Assembly: GCA_003353785.1 (NCBI GenBank)
Contig: PIVX01000001.1
Coordinates: 62,001 to 126,000 of the forward strand
Direction of reading: 5' to 3'
Length of the DNA: 64,000 nucleotides
From: Gammaproteobacteria bacterium
GTDB taxonomy: Bacteria > Pseudomonadota > Gammaproteobacteria > PIVX01
The notes below the pieces were generated by a model. That model saw nothing but the letters and a program-made list of their open reading frames with translations. It made no database searches and was not told where the DNA came from. A program made the position numbers and the translations under genes. Below are positions 49,337 through 58,303 of this stretch, one piece after another. Position 1 is the first letter of the stretch, and every line of letters starts with the position of its first letter.

Positions 49337-51967
49337 TCAATATATTTTAATAGAAACACTGTCTTCATTATCCTTTTCTTGATCATAGTCACTATCAAGC
49401 TGCAAATCTTTGTCATATTCTTGAACTTTTTGTAATATTTCATCTGCAAATTTTTTTAGTTCACTATCATACATCTTATGTTCTTTATCAATTTTTCCTA
49501 TCACTTCAGATACATTTTTCTTAAGATCAACAACTGTGCCATCGTTTGGATCTTTTAAAAATTCATTAACACTATCTTGCAATTTTTTTATTTGCTTTTT
49601 TCTACTCCAACTTATAGGTAGATTTTTTTTCTGTGGATCACGCCCTCTTCTTGCTTTATATTCCTTCTCAATACTGTTAGAACCTATCATAAATGTTAGT
49701 TCATCTGCTAATTCTCTACACAATAGCATTTTTTCACATCCTTTAATTTCTCTTAGTATTTCATTTGCAAATTTACTTAATTCACTATTATCTCCATCAG
49801 GCTCTAGCCCAATTTCTATTATCATTTTAGACACAGTTTGCTTAAGATCAGCAATTGTCTCCTCATCTGGATCTTCAAAAAATTCATTAACTTCATTTTG
49901 CAATTTTTCTATTTGTTTTTCTCTAGTATTGCTTATAGGTATATTTACTGTTTCTGGATTACGATTCCTTCTTTCTTGATATGCTGCTCTAATACCATTA
50001 TCTCCTATCATAAAGGATATTTCATCTGCTAGATCACTATATAACATCAGTTTATCAGATTCTTCAATTTCTTTTAGTATTTCATTTGCAAATATATTTA
50101 ATTCACTATCATTTTTATTTGGCTCTAGACTAATTTCTTTTATCACTTTAAATACAGCTTGTTTAAGAGCAGTATTTGTATCAGGATTTGGATTTTTAAT
50201 AAATTTATTAAAACTATCCTGCAATTCTTCTACTTGTTTTTCTCTAACATTGCTTATAGGCGCATTTATTTCTTTTTGGTTAATTCCCCTTCTTTCTTTA
50301 TATCTTCCTAAAATACCATTAGAGCCTATTAAAGCTGATAATTCATCTACTAAATTTTGTTGAGAAGTATGTGGTTTACTCACATCTACTCCATATGACG
50401 TAGTAGCCTTAGGGCTGGTTGAAACAGAATGTGTTAATATTTTTTTAAACACTTTTTTTATGTTTAGTAACTGCTTTGGCTTCGATGGATCAGGCAACCC
50501 TTTACTATTATAATATTTGCGATTTGCTTTCTCATCGAAATTATTTATGATATTTGGATTACGCTGCCATTTTTTCTTTAACTTTGGATCTTTTATTAAT
50601 GGCACCCAATGCATACCTTGGCCTAATGCGTGCAGTGTATAACCATATTTATTTTTACTCTCAAATGGTTGATCTTCTAGCTTTATTTGATCATAGTTAG
50701 CAGCTGATAAATCAGCTTTTAATAAGCCATTAGCAATTTGTTCCATCTCTTTATCGCTCATAGCATTAGTGTAACTCATCATCCTGGAATATGCAGGAAA
50801 CATTTTATTATCCCATATTTTTTTCATTAATATATCTTTTTCAGTACTTTTACATGCTGATAAATTCTCAAAATCTTTCTCTAAGAAAGGTCTTCCTCCT
50901 CTAGCTGAAAGTCCAACAAAATTACTATTTAAAGCAGTTCCATGACACAATCTCAACGCTAATTTATCTTGTGATTCTTCCCTTCTTAAAACTCTCATGA
51001 TATCTAACTCTCCAATACTAACCAAAGTTCTTTTATGGCCAGCATCATATTTTTTCAACATTAATTTTTTAAACTCTGGCTCATTTTTTATACGTTCATA
51101 AGCTTGTTCTTCATTTAATTTATTAGGTGAGTTAATAAGGCTATCATATTTAATTTGTAATTGATCAAAATCTAATTTAATATCATTTTTTATAGTAGTA
51201 TGTGTTTTTTGGAAACTATTCATTTCATTACGAAACATATTATACAGCCTGTCTCTATCTTTAAACAAAATATTTTCTACATAATATTTTCTAAATACCG
51301 GGGTCAACAACTTCTCTATTTGATTAGGATCATTATAGCTTTGTAACCACCACTTAAAGTTGTCCCAAGTCTTAATATTAAAATCATTATGAAATGTTGC
51401 AAATACATCTAGAAGTTCTTGAAACATCCTAGTGCCATTTTCATTATCTGTACCATTTTCATCACTTAAATCATGTAAAGATCCTGTTCGGCTTAAAACT
51501 TCAGCAGCAAAATCAAGAGCTAGCGTATTTAAAGGACAATCCCCACCTCCAGAACTAGGGATTGCTTCTTTTGAAATTTGTTCTAAACGTAATAACTCTC
51601 TCTGTAACATAAATGGCCGTAGCCCATTTTCCAGATTTTTTATTTGTGCATTTTTTTCATTGGTAAGCTTATCCATATCTTGCTGTATAACTATTAACTC
51701 ATCTTGTAATCTCTGTACTTCAAAAGTAGTACCTCCAAACGTTGCCATTAGGAATTTATTGTCTTTATCTTTAAATTCATTTTCTTTTTTCTTAAAATTA
51801 TTTGCAAAATTTCTATTAACTGTATCTATTTGTGTTCTATAGTTATTTATCTCTTTATTTAACCCAGGTATAGACTCATTTTCTAAGTACTTGACAAAGT
51901 TCTTAGACATATTTAATCTTCTTTTATGTCTCTTGATTCTATTAATTTTCTCTAAGGTTGAAGCCAT
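49337..51967 (-). CDS. Large repeat protein with an OTU-like cysteine protease signature; candidate effector
   Basis: An 876-residue protein without signal peptide or membrane helix. Residues about 76-135 are helical, possibly coiled coil. Next comes SSGGGDCPLNTLALDFA with C144, which resembles the catalytic Cys loop of OTU deubiquitinases (D-G-x-C), and far downstream LGQGMHWVPLI with H453, which could be the catalytic histidine. Residues about 541-861 are three 107-residue repeats, and the end is acidic (DYDQEKDNED). I recognise no exact family. OTU-type effectors from intracellular gammaproteobacteria cleave host ubiquitin chains; that this does so is inference. It sits in the place of nadD, between holA and rsfS. 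Confidence 0.55.
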   Translation of the reverse strand: MASTLEKINRIKRHKRRLNMSKNFVKYLENESIPGLNKEINNYRTQIDTVNRNFANNFKKKENEFKDKDNKFLMATFGGTTFEVQRLQDELIVIQQDMDKLTNEKNAQIKNLENGLRPFMLQRELLRLEQISKEAIPSSGGGDCPLNTLALDFAAEVLSRTGSLHDLSDENGTDNENGTRMFQELLDVFATFHNDFNIKTWDNFKWWLQSYNDPNQIEKLLTPVFRKYYVENILFKDRDRLYNMFRNEMNSFQKTHTTIKNDIKLDFDQLQIKYDSLINSPNKLNEEQAYERIKNEPEFKKLMLKKYDAGHKRTLVSIGELDIMRVLRREESQDKLALRLCHGTALNSNFVGLSARGGRPFLEKDFENLSACKSTEKDILMKKIWDNKMFPAYSRMMSYTNAMSDKEMEQIANGLLKADLSAANYDQIKLEDQPFESKNKYGYTLHALGQGMHWVPLIKDPKLKKKWQRNPNIINNFDEKANRKYYNSKGLPDPSKPKQLLNIKKVFKKILTHSVSTSPKATTSYGVDVSKPHTSQQNLVDELSALIGSNGILGRYKERRGINQKEINAPISNVREKQVEELQDSFNKFIKNPNPDTNTALKQAVFKVIKEISLEPNKNDSELNIFANEILKEIEESDKLMLYSDLADEISFMIGDNGIRAAYQERRNRNPETVNIPISNTREKQIEKLQNEVNEFFEDPDEETIADLKQTVSKMIIEIGLEPDGDNSELSKFANEILREIKGCEKMLLCRELADELTFMIGSNSIEKEYKARRGRDPQKKNLPISWSRKKQIKKLQDSVNEFLKDPNDGTVVDLKKNVSEVIGKIDKEHKMYDSELKKFADEILQKVQEYDKDLQLDSDYDQEKDNEDSVSIKIY
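49385..50347 (-). repeat. Three 321-bp in-frame repeats
   Basis: Units start at 50347, 50026 and 49705 on the minus strand, exactly 321 bp (107 codons) apart. Each begins DE(L/I)x-x-(L/M)IG(S/D)N, has a Y-x-x-RR motif, a PIS-x-x-R-(E/K)KQ(I/V) motif, a (F/D)xxDP or NPNPD linker and DSEL-x-x-FA-(D/N)EIL. Protein identity between units is moderate, so the duplication is old. Confidence 0.92.
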
Positions 51968-52681
51968 AATATTTTAGTATTTACCAGTTATAGAGTAATA
52001 ATAGAATAGATAAAAAATTTCTACAGTAGAATTACAATATCTATAAATATTTATGACAATTTTTGATTATCTTATTTGAGTTGATTTTTACTTAACTTCT
52101 TAATTTATTTTATCTTAATGCAATTTTATCAACCACAATACTATATATTAAAGGCAGAAATTTGCTTCATATGTATGATAAATAATATTCGTTATTTAAA
52201 ATGACTTACTTTCAATTAAATTTTAGATAAATTCCTATGATTCATTATTACCAATTAACTCAGCAAGTACATAATAGAGCTTCCCTGCTCAAATTATCAT
52301 CCATAGTAAAATGATACCTGATAACTTTATAAAAAATAAGTTTATAGGTAAATTTTACTTATTTTTAGATTATAATTTAACTTATTGTTCAATATTTTAT
52401 AATTAAGAAAAAAATAGAACCTCTAGATATTTAAACCTATAAAATTAACTGTAGATTAAAATTTAGAGGTTTATGCTCTCAAAAATCTTAAACGAAATTA
52501 ATTTTCCAAAACAAATATGAGGCAAATTAAGTTTAGATAAATGTAAAATATTCATTATGGAAAGGTTCATTGACTAAAGTGTGGTACCACCATTCCTTTT
52601 CGTAATTTTTGAATCTGTATTTTTATAAATTTCTCATTTATGTACAGATATTATTTCTAAAATTTATTCTAATAATAATAG
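51968..52681. other. Long AT-rich stretch without genes
   Basis: About 710 bases with no credible gene on either strand. Two small features stand out: an 8-bp inverted repeat AACCTCTA (52418-52425) / TAGAGGTT (52464-52471), and the palindrome GTGGTACCAC at 52581-52590. The stretch should hold the promoter of the large repeat protein. It may be decayed sequence from whatever replaced nadD. Confidence 0.45.
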
Positions 52682-53551
52682 CTAGTGATCTTTAATAACC
52701 TTAGCATTTTTATCCCAATTTTTTTTAACTTGCATATTTGATATAAGGTCATCTACGTTTATTCCATAAACATTTTTTAAGATCTTTTTATATTTTTTTG
52801 CATTAGCATCTAATGTTGACTTTTTAGGCAGTTTATTATTCATAGCTAATATTACTCTATTACCACTATTTTCGTAACGGAAGATATTAAAATAATCACC
52901 AAAAGCTATTTGATATGTAACAGATTCATTATCATAAAATTTGCTGCTAGCAAATGTATTAACACCAAATATTCCCTCAGGCTGCATAATTTTTTTTATT
53001 TCTTCAAGAAAACCAAGAGTCATCAAGTGTCGAGGAATGTATTCATCATCAAACGCATCCAATAATACAATATCATATCTATCTGACCTGCTAATAGCAT
53101 CCAATACGAATTGTCTACCATCTGCAATATGCGTTACTAATAGATCATCACCATCTGGCCATTCAAAATAAGTTTTTGCTACTTTTATAACATTAGGATC
53201 TATCTCAACTACATCCACTAATGCACCAGGTATAGTACGTCTAATTGCCAACGGCAATGTGCCAACACCCAAACCTATAATAAGCACGCGCTTAGGAGAA
53301 TCTACAATAAACAGACTTCCCATTAAAACTTTTGTATAGCTAAATATCATCTTTCTAGAATCTCTATAAGTACAACCTTGACGTCCACTATAATTACCAC
53401 CAATCCCTTTAAAACGCATACAAAGCATTTCCTCAAAAAGAGTTACCTGAATATTTCCGTGAACAGATTTATCTTCATATATGACGTTATTACTATGAGC
53501 AGGTAACTCAATAAATGCTATAAAATATATAGTAAGTAAAAATAATCTCAT
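52682..53551 (-). CDS. Spermidine-synthase-like protein with a signal peptide
   Basis: A 289-residue protein of the spermine/spermidine synthase-like methyltransferase fold: VLIIGLGVGTLPLAIRR, VDVVEIDPNVIKVAK, ADGRQFV and YDIVLLDAFDDEYIPRHL follow the family order. The N-terminus (MRLFLLTIYFIAFIELPAHSNN) looks like a cleavable signal, so the protein may act outside the cytoplasm. The acidic DAFDD region is where polyamine synthases bind the amine, but the aminopropyl substrate site cannot be verified. The gene lies in the accessory stretch between holA and rsfS. Confidence 0.78.
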   Translation of the reverse strand: MRLFLLTIYFIAFIELPAHSNNVIYEDKSVHGNIQVTLFEEMLCMRFKGIGGNYSGRQGCTYRDSRKMIFSYTKVLMGSLFIVDSPKRVLIIGLGVGTLPLAIRRTIPGALVDVVEIDPNVIKVAKTYFEWPDGDDLLVTHIADGRQFVLDAISRSDRYDIVLLDAFDDEYIPRHLMTLGFLEEIKKIMQPEGIFGVNTFASSKFYDNESVTYQIAFGDYFNIFRYENSGNRVILAMNNKLPKKSTLDANAKKYKKILKNVYGINVDDLISNMQVKKNWDKNAKVIKDH

Positions 53552-53835
53552 GGTTATACGTTTTTAGGTTATTTTATTAAGTATATACCAAAATAATCCG
53601 TTACTTTTATTATTACTTGTATATTGAAATATCAGAAAATTTTAAAAATATCGTGTTCCTAATCCCAAAATAGCCTAACACCTATTAATAGAATTTTAAT
53701 AAAACCCATTTAATTAAACAACAAACCCTATATTGGCTCATAAAAAATATGCTTCTTAATGTATGTAAATATGTATTTTTGAGGTACTTTTCAGCAGATA
53801 TTTAATATATAATACATAATCAATTATGGTGACTC

Positions 53836-54171
53836 ATGAACAATTTACTATCTGAACTAAATAAAATTCTTGAAAATATAAAAGCACAAGATATTACAAT
53901 TATTAATGTAAAAAAAATGTCCTCTTTTACAGATTACTTAGTTATATGTACTAGCCGCTCCAAAAGGCATGGGCGTTCTATTTCTGAACACGTAAGGCAA
54001 AATATAAAACATATGGTAGACAAAAAACCAAATGCTCAAGGACTAAAAGCTTCCGAATGGATAATAGTAGATATGAACTTTATTGTCCTTCATATTATGC
54101 TACCAGAAATTAGAGAATTTTATCAACTAGAAAAATTATGGGATAAAGATCTAATAGTTTCTACTAATTAA
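53836..54171 (+). CDS. rsfS: Ribosome silencing factor RsfS
   Basis: A 111-residue RsfS (Iojap family) with VKKMSSFTDYLVICTSRSKRH and the WIIVDMNFIVLHIMLPEIREFYQLEKLW signature region in its second half. RsfS binds L14 of the 50S subunit and blocks subunit joining during starvation. rlmH follows after ten bases, as in many gammaproteobacteria. Confidence 0.96.
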   Translation: MNNLLSELNKILENIKAQDITIINVKKMSSFTDYLVICTSRSKRHGRSISEHVRQNIKHMVDKKPNAQGLKASEWIIVDMNFIVLHIMLPEIREFYQLEKLWDKDLIVSTN

Positions 54172-54181
54172 AGTAGCCTTT

Positions 54182-54643
54182 ATGAAAATCGGTATAATAT
54201 CAATTGGTCAAAAAATGTCAGATTGGACTAGACAAGAATTTATAAAATATAAAGAACGGCTTAATACATCAATCCAGCTCCAATTAATTGAAGTACCAAT
54301 GCTGCCGACAAAAAAACGCACCGTCTCTATCATCCAAAAAGAATCAAAAGAACTTTTGCAAAATTCTAAAAGATTTTCAAGATCAATTGCATTAGCCCCA
54401 ATGGGCAAACAACTAAATTCAAATACATTTGCTAAAGAATTAAATAATTGGTATACAAATAATTTATCAGTCTCTTTTTTAATAGGAGGACCTGAAGGAT
54501 TATCAAGTGAAGTATTAGAAAAATCTGATTATATCTGGTCTTTAAGTAAGCTAACTTTCCCACATATGCTTGTTAGAGTAATTCTAGCTGAACAAATTTA
54601 TCGTGGACATTGTAAAAACACTAATCATCCTTACTACAAATAA
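54182..54643 (+). CDS. rlmH: 23S rRNA (pseudouridine(1915)-N3)-methyltransferase RlmH
   Basis: A 153-residue SPOUT enzyme that methylates pseudouridine 1915 of helix 69 in 70S ribosomes. Motifs: ALAPMGKQLNS, FLIGGPEGLSSEV, LSKLTFPHMLVRVILAEQIYRG and the C-terminal HPYYK. Length matches the family (about 155). mrdA begins two bases after its stop. Confidence 0.97.
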   Translation: MKIGIISIGQKMSDWTRQEFIKYKERLNTSIQLQLIEVPMLPTKKRTVSIIQKESKELLQNSKRFSRSIALAPMGKQLNSNTFAKELNNWYTNNLSVSFLIGGPEGLSSEVLEKSDYIWSLSKLTFPHMLVRVILAEQIYRGHCKNTNHPYYK

Positions 54644-54644
54644 A

Positions 54645-56519
54645 ATGGCAATATTCAATAAACTTAAAGATACTAATGATAAAACAAATTTAATTAATAA
54701 GCGTTTCTTTTATATGATAATAGTAGTAATTCTTTTATCAACAATTTTATTTACACGACTGTATTTCCTACAAATCATAGAAAAAGAAAAATTTTCTACC
54801 CTTTCAAAAAGAAATCAGCTTACTGTGATACCTTTTGAAGCAAAACGCGGATTAATCTACGATAGAAATGGTAAAGTTTTAGCAACAAACTATTCTATAT
54901 ACAACCTAGAGATAGTCCCCCAAATAGCTAAACAATCAAAAGTGATCTTAGAAAGGCTAAGATCACTAAAGTTAATTACAGAAAAGGAAATAAAGAAATT
55001 TAATAATAATCGATATAAACACCGCCCCTACGAACCAGTAATAATTAAAGAAAATCTTACAGAGAAAGAAACTGCTATATTATCAACATATTTATTTGAG
55101 CTCCCAGGAATATATATTTCTGCAAAATTAGTTCGTCATTATCCATATCCTAAAATTATGTCTCATATTCTAGGGTATACAGGCTTAATAGCAGAAAAAG
55201 AACTTGCTTATACTGACAGTAATTACCTATCGCATGAGCAAATTGGTAAAACCGGAGTAGAAAAAAAATATGAAGAGTTATTGCACGGAATACTTGGATA
55301 TAAACAAGTTGAAGTAGATGCAAAAGGTATGATAGTCAACACAAAGAATTTCATCCCACCTACTGCTGGAGATGATGTTTATTTAACAATTGATATTGAA
55401 TTACAAAAAGAAACATATGAAATTATGAAAAATTATAAAGGAGCAGCTATTGTATTAAGTACTAAAACAGGAGAAATACTCTCTATGGTAAGTGTACCAG
55501 GATACGATAGTAATGTTTTAATACCACAAAGTAAAGATCATAAGAAGCTTAAAGAAATTTTCCAAAATCCAAACAAACCAATGTATAACAGGGCTATTAA
55601 CGGCTTATACCCTCTAGCATCGCCTATTAAACCTTTCCTTGCCATTCAAGGATTAGAAAAAAAGAAAATCACTCCTAAATATCAACTTTTTGATCCTGGC
55701 TGGTATAAATTACCAAGTAGTAACCATATTTTTCGAGATTTAAGCTATAATATCGGCGGCTATGGATGGATAAATTTACATAAATCAATAGTTAAATCAT
55801 CGGATACATACTATTATCATCTTGCACATCTGCTTGGAATAAATTCCATGCATTCAATATTAACTAAATTTGGTTTTGGAAAATCAACAAAAATAGATTT
55901 ATGGGGAGAATCTATCGGTCTTGTGCCAAATAAATCGTGGAAAATAATAACAAAATCACAACCTTGGTACAAAGGAGATTCACTATTAGTAGGTATTGGT
56001 CAAGGATTTCTTCAAACAACACCTATTCAGCTAGCTCAAGCAACCATGCTAATGGCCAATAAAGGTAAAGGATATTATCCGCATATTTTTGATAAATCTA
56101 TTGATCAATTTGGCTCTATACAAACATTTGAGAAAAAATCAATCCCTCCAATAAAGCTTTCAAAAAACATCTATTGGCAATGGATCCATAATGCCATGAG
56201 AGGAGTCATTCATGAGAAAGAAGGAACAGGATGGCGATTCGGAAAAGATGCTCCATATATAGCTGCTGGTAAAACAGGTACTGGACAAATTATTAGCTTA
56301 CATCATAATGACATTATTGATAAAGAGAATATCCCTGAGCACTTAAAAGATCATTCTTCTTTTATTGTATTTGCTCCATTTAATAATCCAGAAATAGCAG
56401 TGGCAGTATTAATTGAAAATATGCCAGGTTCTGCCCTATTAGCTAGAAGAATCTGTGATGCCTATTTTTCAAAGACAGGAATATTAAAAAATACCCATCT
56501 AAATAAGAATAATACTTAA
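54645..56519 (+). CDS. mrdA: Penicillin-binding protein 2 (elongation transpeptidase)
   Basis: A 624-residue class B PBP with one N-terminal membrane helix (about 23-43), the PBP dimer domain (FEAKRGLIYDRNGKVLATN) and the transpeptidase domain with the SxxK motif in ASPIKPF, the second motif SSD in SSDTYYY and KTGTG near the end. It cross-links peptidoglycan for side-wall growth together with RodA and MreBCD. The start is set at 54645 (MAIFNKLK), two bases after rlmH; an upstream ATG at 54603 lies inside rlmH. SPIK in place of the usual STVK keeps the Ser and Lys. Confidence 0.96.
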   Translation: MAIFNKLKDTNDKTNLINKRFFYMIIVVILLSTILFTRLYFLQIIEKEKFSTLSKRNQLTVIPFEAKRGLIYDRNGKVLATNYSIYNLEIVPQIAKQSKVILERLRSLKLITEKEIKKFNNNRYKHRPYEPVIIKENLTEKETAILSTYLFELPGIYISAKLVRHYPYPKIMSHILGYTGLIAEKELAYTDSNYLSHEQIGKTGVEKKYEELLHGILGYKQVEVDAKGMIVNTKNFIPPTAGDDVYLTIDIELQKETYEIMKNYKGAAIVLSTKTGEILSMVSVPGYDSNVLIPQSKDHKKLKEIFQNPNKPMYNRAINGLYPLASPIKPFLAIQGLEKKKITPKYQLFDPGWYKLPSSNHIFRDLSYNIGGYGWINLHKSIVKSSDTYYYHLAHLLGINSMHSILTKFGFGKSTKIDLWGESIGLVPNKSWKIITKSQPWYKGDSLLVGIGQGFLQTTPIQLAQATMLMANKGKGYYPHIFDKSIDQFGSIQTFEKKSIPPIKLSKNIYWQWIHNAMRGVIHEKEGTGWRFGKDAPYIAAGKTGTGQIISLHHNDIIDKENIPEHLKDHSSFIVFAPFNNPEIAVAVLIENMPGSALLARRICDAYFSKTGILKNTHLNKNNT

Positions 56520-56594
56520 ATCTGTTCATATAACATACAAACTATTTATATACTATAATTAATAATATGTACAAAGACATTTCTATATAACCTA

Positions 56595-57107
56595 ATGAAA
56601 AAAAACAGAATTTTAAAAAAATCAAACTTAAATGGATTTACCTTAGTTGAATTATTGATTGTAATTATAATTTTAGGGGTAATTGTCGGGATAATTCTTC
56701 CTCTATTTAGCGACTCAAGCGATAGAGCAAAAATTTCCTCATCTTTAGCAACATTACAAACATTAAGACAACAACTTAATCTAGCAAAAGTAGAGCATAA
56801 TGAATTTTATCCTGATTTGGGAAGCGGAGGAGATGACTGGGATGTGCTAATATTTAGAACAAGACCCACCTCAACTAATACTGGTACTTATTCATTTGGA
56901 GATAATAGTAGTACAGATGTTGGCCCATATATTAGAAAGAGACCTAAAAATCCATTTGAAGACTCTGATACTATAGGCTCAATTGGTAGTCCTTCACCTG
57001 GAACAGGATTCTTATATGACCAATCTACAGGAGAAATTAAAATGGTTATATCTTCTGAAAAAATCACAGAATTTGATCTTGATACTCAAGATTTTGAAGG
57101 ATATTAA
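56595..57107 (+). CDS. Prepilin/pseudopilin-like protein between mrdA and mrdB
   Basis: A 170-residue protein with a basic leader of 14 residues, a prepilin peptidase site G/FTLVE and a hydrophobic helix to about residue 40. The globular part is Gly/Ser/Asp-rich with DLGSGGDDWD and a KRPKNPFED segment, the PxNPF pattern known from GspG-type pseudopilins. It may belong to a type II secretion or type IV pilus system, but no other component is next to it. Its location inside the mrdA-mrdB pair is unusual. Confidence 0.8.
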   Translation: MKKNRILKKSNLNGFTLVELLIVIIILGVIVGIILPLFSDSSDRAKISSSLATLQTLRQQLNLAKVEHNEFYPDLGSGGDDWDVLIFRTRPTSTNTGTYSFGDNSSTDVGPYIRKRPKNPFEDSDTIGSIGSPSPGTGFLYDQSTGEIKMVISSEKITEFDLDTQDFEGY

Positions 57108-57160
57108 ATTTATTTAGAAATTTAGGAGATTTTTTGGTAATATTTTCCAAGAGGTTTCCT

Positions 57161-58303
57161 ATGAAATTAATAAACCAGCTTAATATAGCTATTAGAAGCA
57201 GGAAAAATAATTTTGCCTACCATAGTTTATGGGACAAATTACATTTAGACGGGCCTCTTTTCACCTTAATATTATTTCTATTGATTTGTGGAATTCTGTT
57301 GCTATACAGTGCTACAGATGGAAATCTAACAAAAATCTTTCAACAACTATATAAAATTATTTTCGGGTTAATTATAATGATATTTGTAGCCCAGATCCGC
57401 CCCTATCAATTTAAGCGTTGGACTATAACTTTATTTATTATTGGAATTATCCTGTTAGTCTTTGTAAATTTCGCCGGCACAGGAAAGGGAGCACAACGCT
57501 GGATGGATCTCGGAATACTAAAATTTCAGCCCTCAGAAATCATGAAATGTGCTGTGCCAATGATGATTTCACTACTCATAAGCAGAAACTCTTTACCACC
57601 AAAAATTCCTTATATAATGGTAGTATCACTCTTCATAATAATCCCCTGCTATTTAATACTGAAGCAACCGGATCTAGGAACAGCTTTATTGATACTATTC
57701 TCTGGGTGCACAGTTTTTATTTTAGCAGGAATAAAATTAAAACAAATTTTCTATTCACTATTGACATTAATATCTTTATCTCCTTTATTATGGAGCTTTA
57801 TGCATAGCTATCAAAAAACTAGAGTCATAACATTCCTAAACCCTCACCATGATCCTTCCGGAAAAGGTTATCATATTATTCAATCAAAAATAGCAATAGG
57901 ATCTGGTGGAGCATTAGGAAAAGGATGGTTAAATGGCACGCAATCACATTTAAAATATTTACCGGAAAGTTCAACTGATTTTATATTTGCTCTATGTGGA
58001 GAAGAGTTCGGGATATTAGGATGCATTCTGTTAATATCCGTTTATACACTTATTACTTGTCGTACCTTATATTTAGCACAGTTCATGAATGATACATATT
58101 TAAAATTACTGTGTGGAACACTAGGAATAACGTTCTATTTATATGCTTTAGTAAATATAGGGATGGTATCCGGAATCTTTCCTGTGGTAGGTAGCCCACT
58201 ACCTTTAATAAGTTATGGAGGAACATCTGTGTTAACAATCATGGTATCTTTTGGTATAATAATGTCTGCAAACTCTTATCGTAAATTACCATATGAATAT
58301 TAA
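57161..58303 (+). CDS. mrdB: Peptidoglycan glycosyltransferase RodA
   Basis: A 380-residue SEDS protein with about ten membrane helices. Conserved segments are GKGAQRWMDLG, FQPSEIMK, KQPDLGTALL, IAIGSGGALGKGWLNG, YLPESSTDFIFALCGEEFG and the C-terminal GSPLPLISYGGTS. It polymerises lipid II and works with PBP2. The ATG at 57161 follows AGAGG by seven bases, which makes it a better start than the TTG at 57134. rlpA overlaps its end by 11 bases. Confidence 0.97.
   Translation: MKLINQLNIAIRSRKNNFAYHSLWDKLHLDGPLFTLILFLLICGILLLYSATDGNLTKIFQQLYKIIFGLIIMIFVAQIRPYQFKRWTITLFIIGIILLVFVNFAGTGKGAQRWMDLGILKFQPSEIMKCAVPMMISLLISRNSLPPKIPYIMVVSLFIIIPCYLILKQPDLGTALLILFSGCTVFILAGIKLKQIFYSLLTLISLSPLLWSFMHSYQKTRVITFLNPHHDPSGKGYHIIQSKIAIGSGGALGKGWLNGTQSHLKYLPESSTDFIFALCGEEFGILGCILLISVYTLITCRTLYLAQFMNDTYLKLLCGTLGITFYLYALVNIGMVSGIFPVVGSPLPLISYGGTSVLTIMVSFGIIMSANSYRKLPYEY

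Noticed and set aside
49536..49979. Plus-strand 147-codon frame inside the large repeat protein gene
   Set aside because: It mirrors the repeats on the opposite strand; its own repeats follow from the 321-bp period, not from a second gene.
52581..52590. GTGGTACCAC palindrome as an operator
   Set aside because: A single 10-bp palindrome far from any promoter that I could identify is expected by chance at this window size.
57418..57807. 129-codon frame inside mrdB
   Set aside because: It is a shifted reading of rodA, which is intact and conserved.
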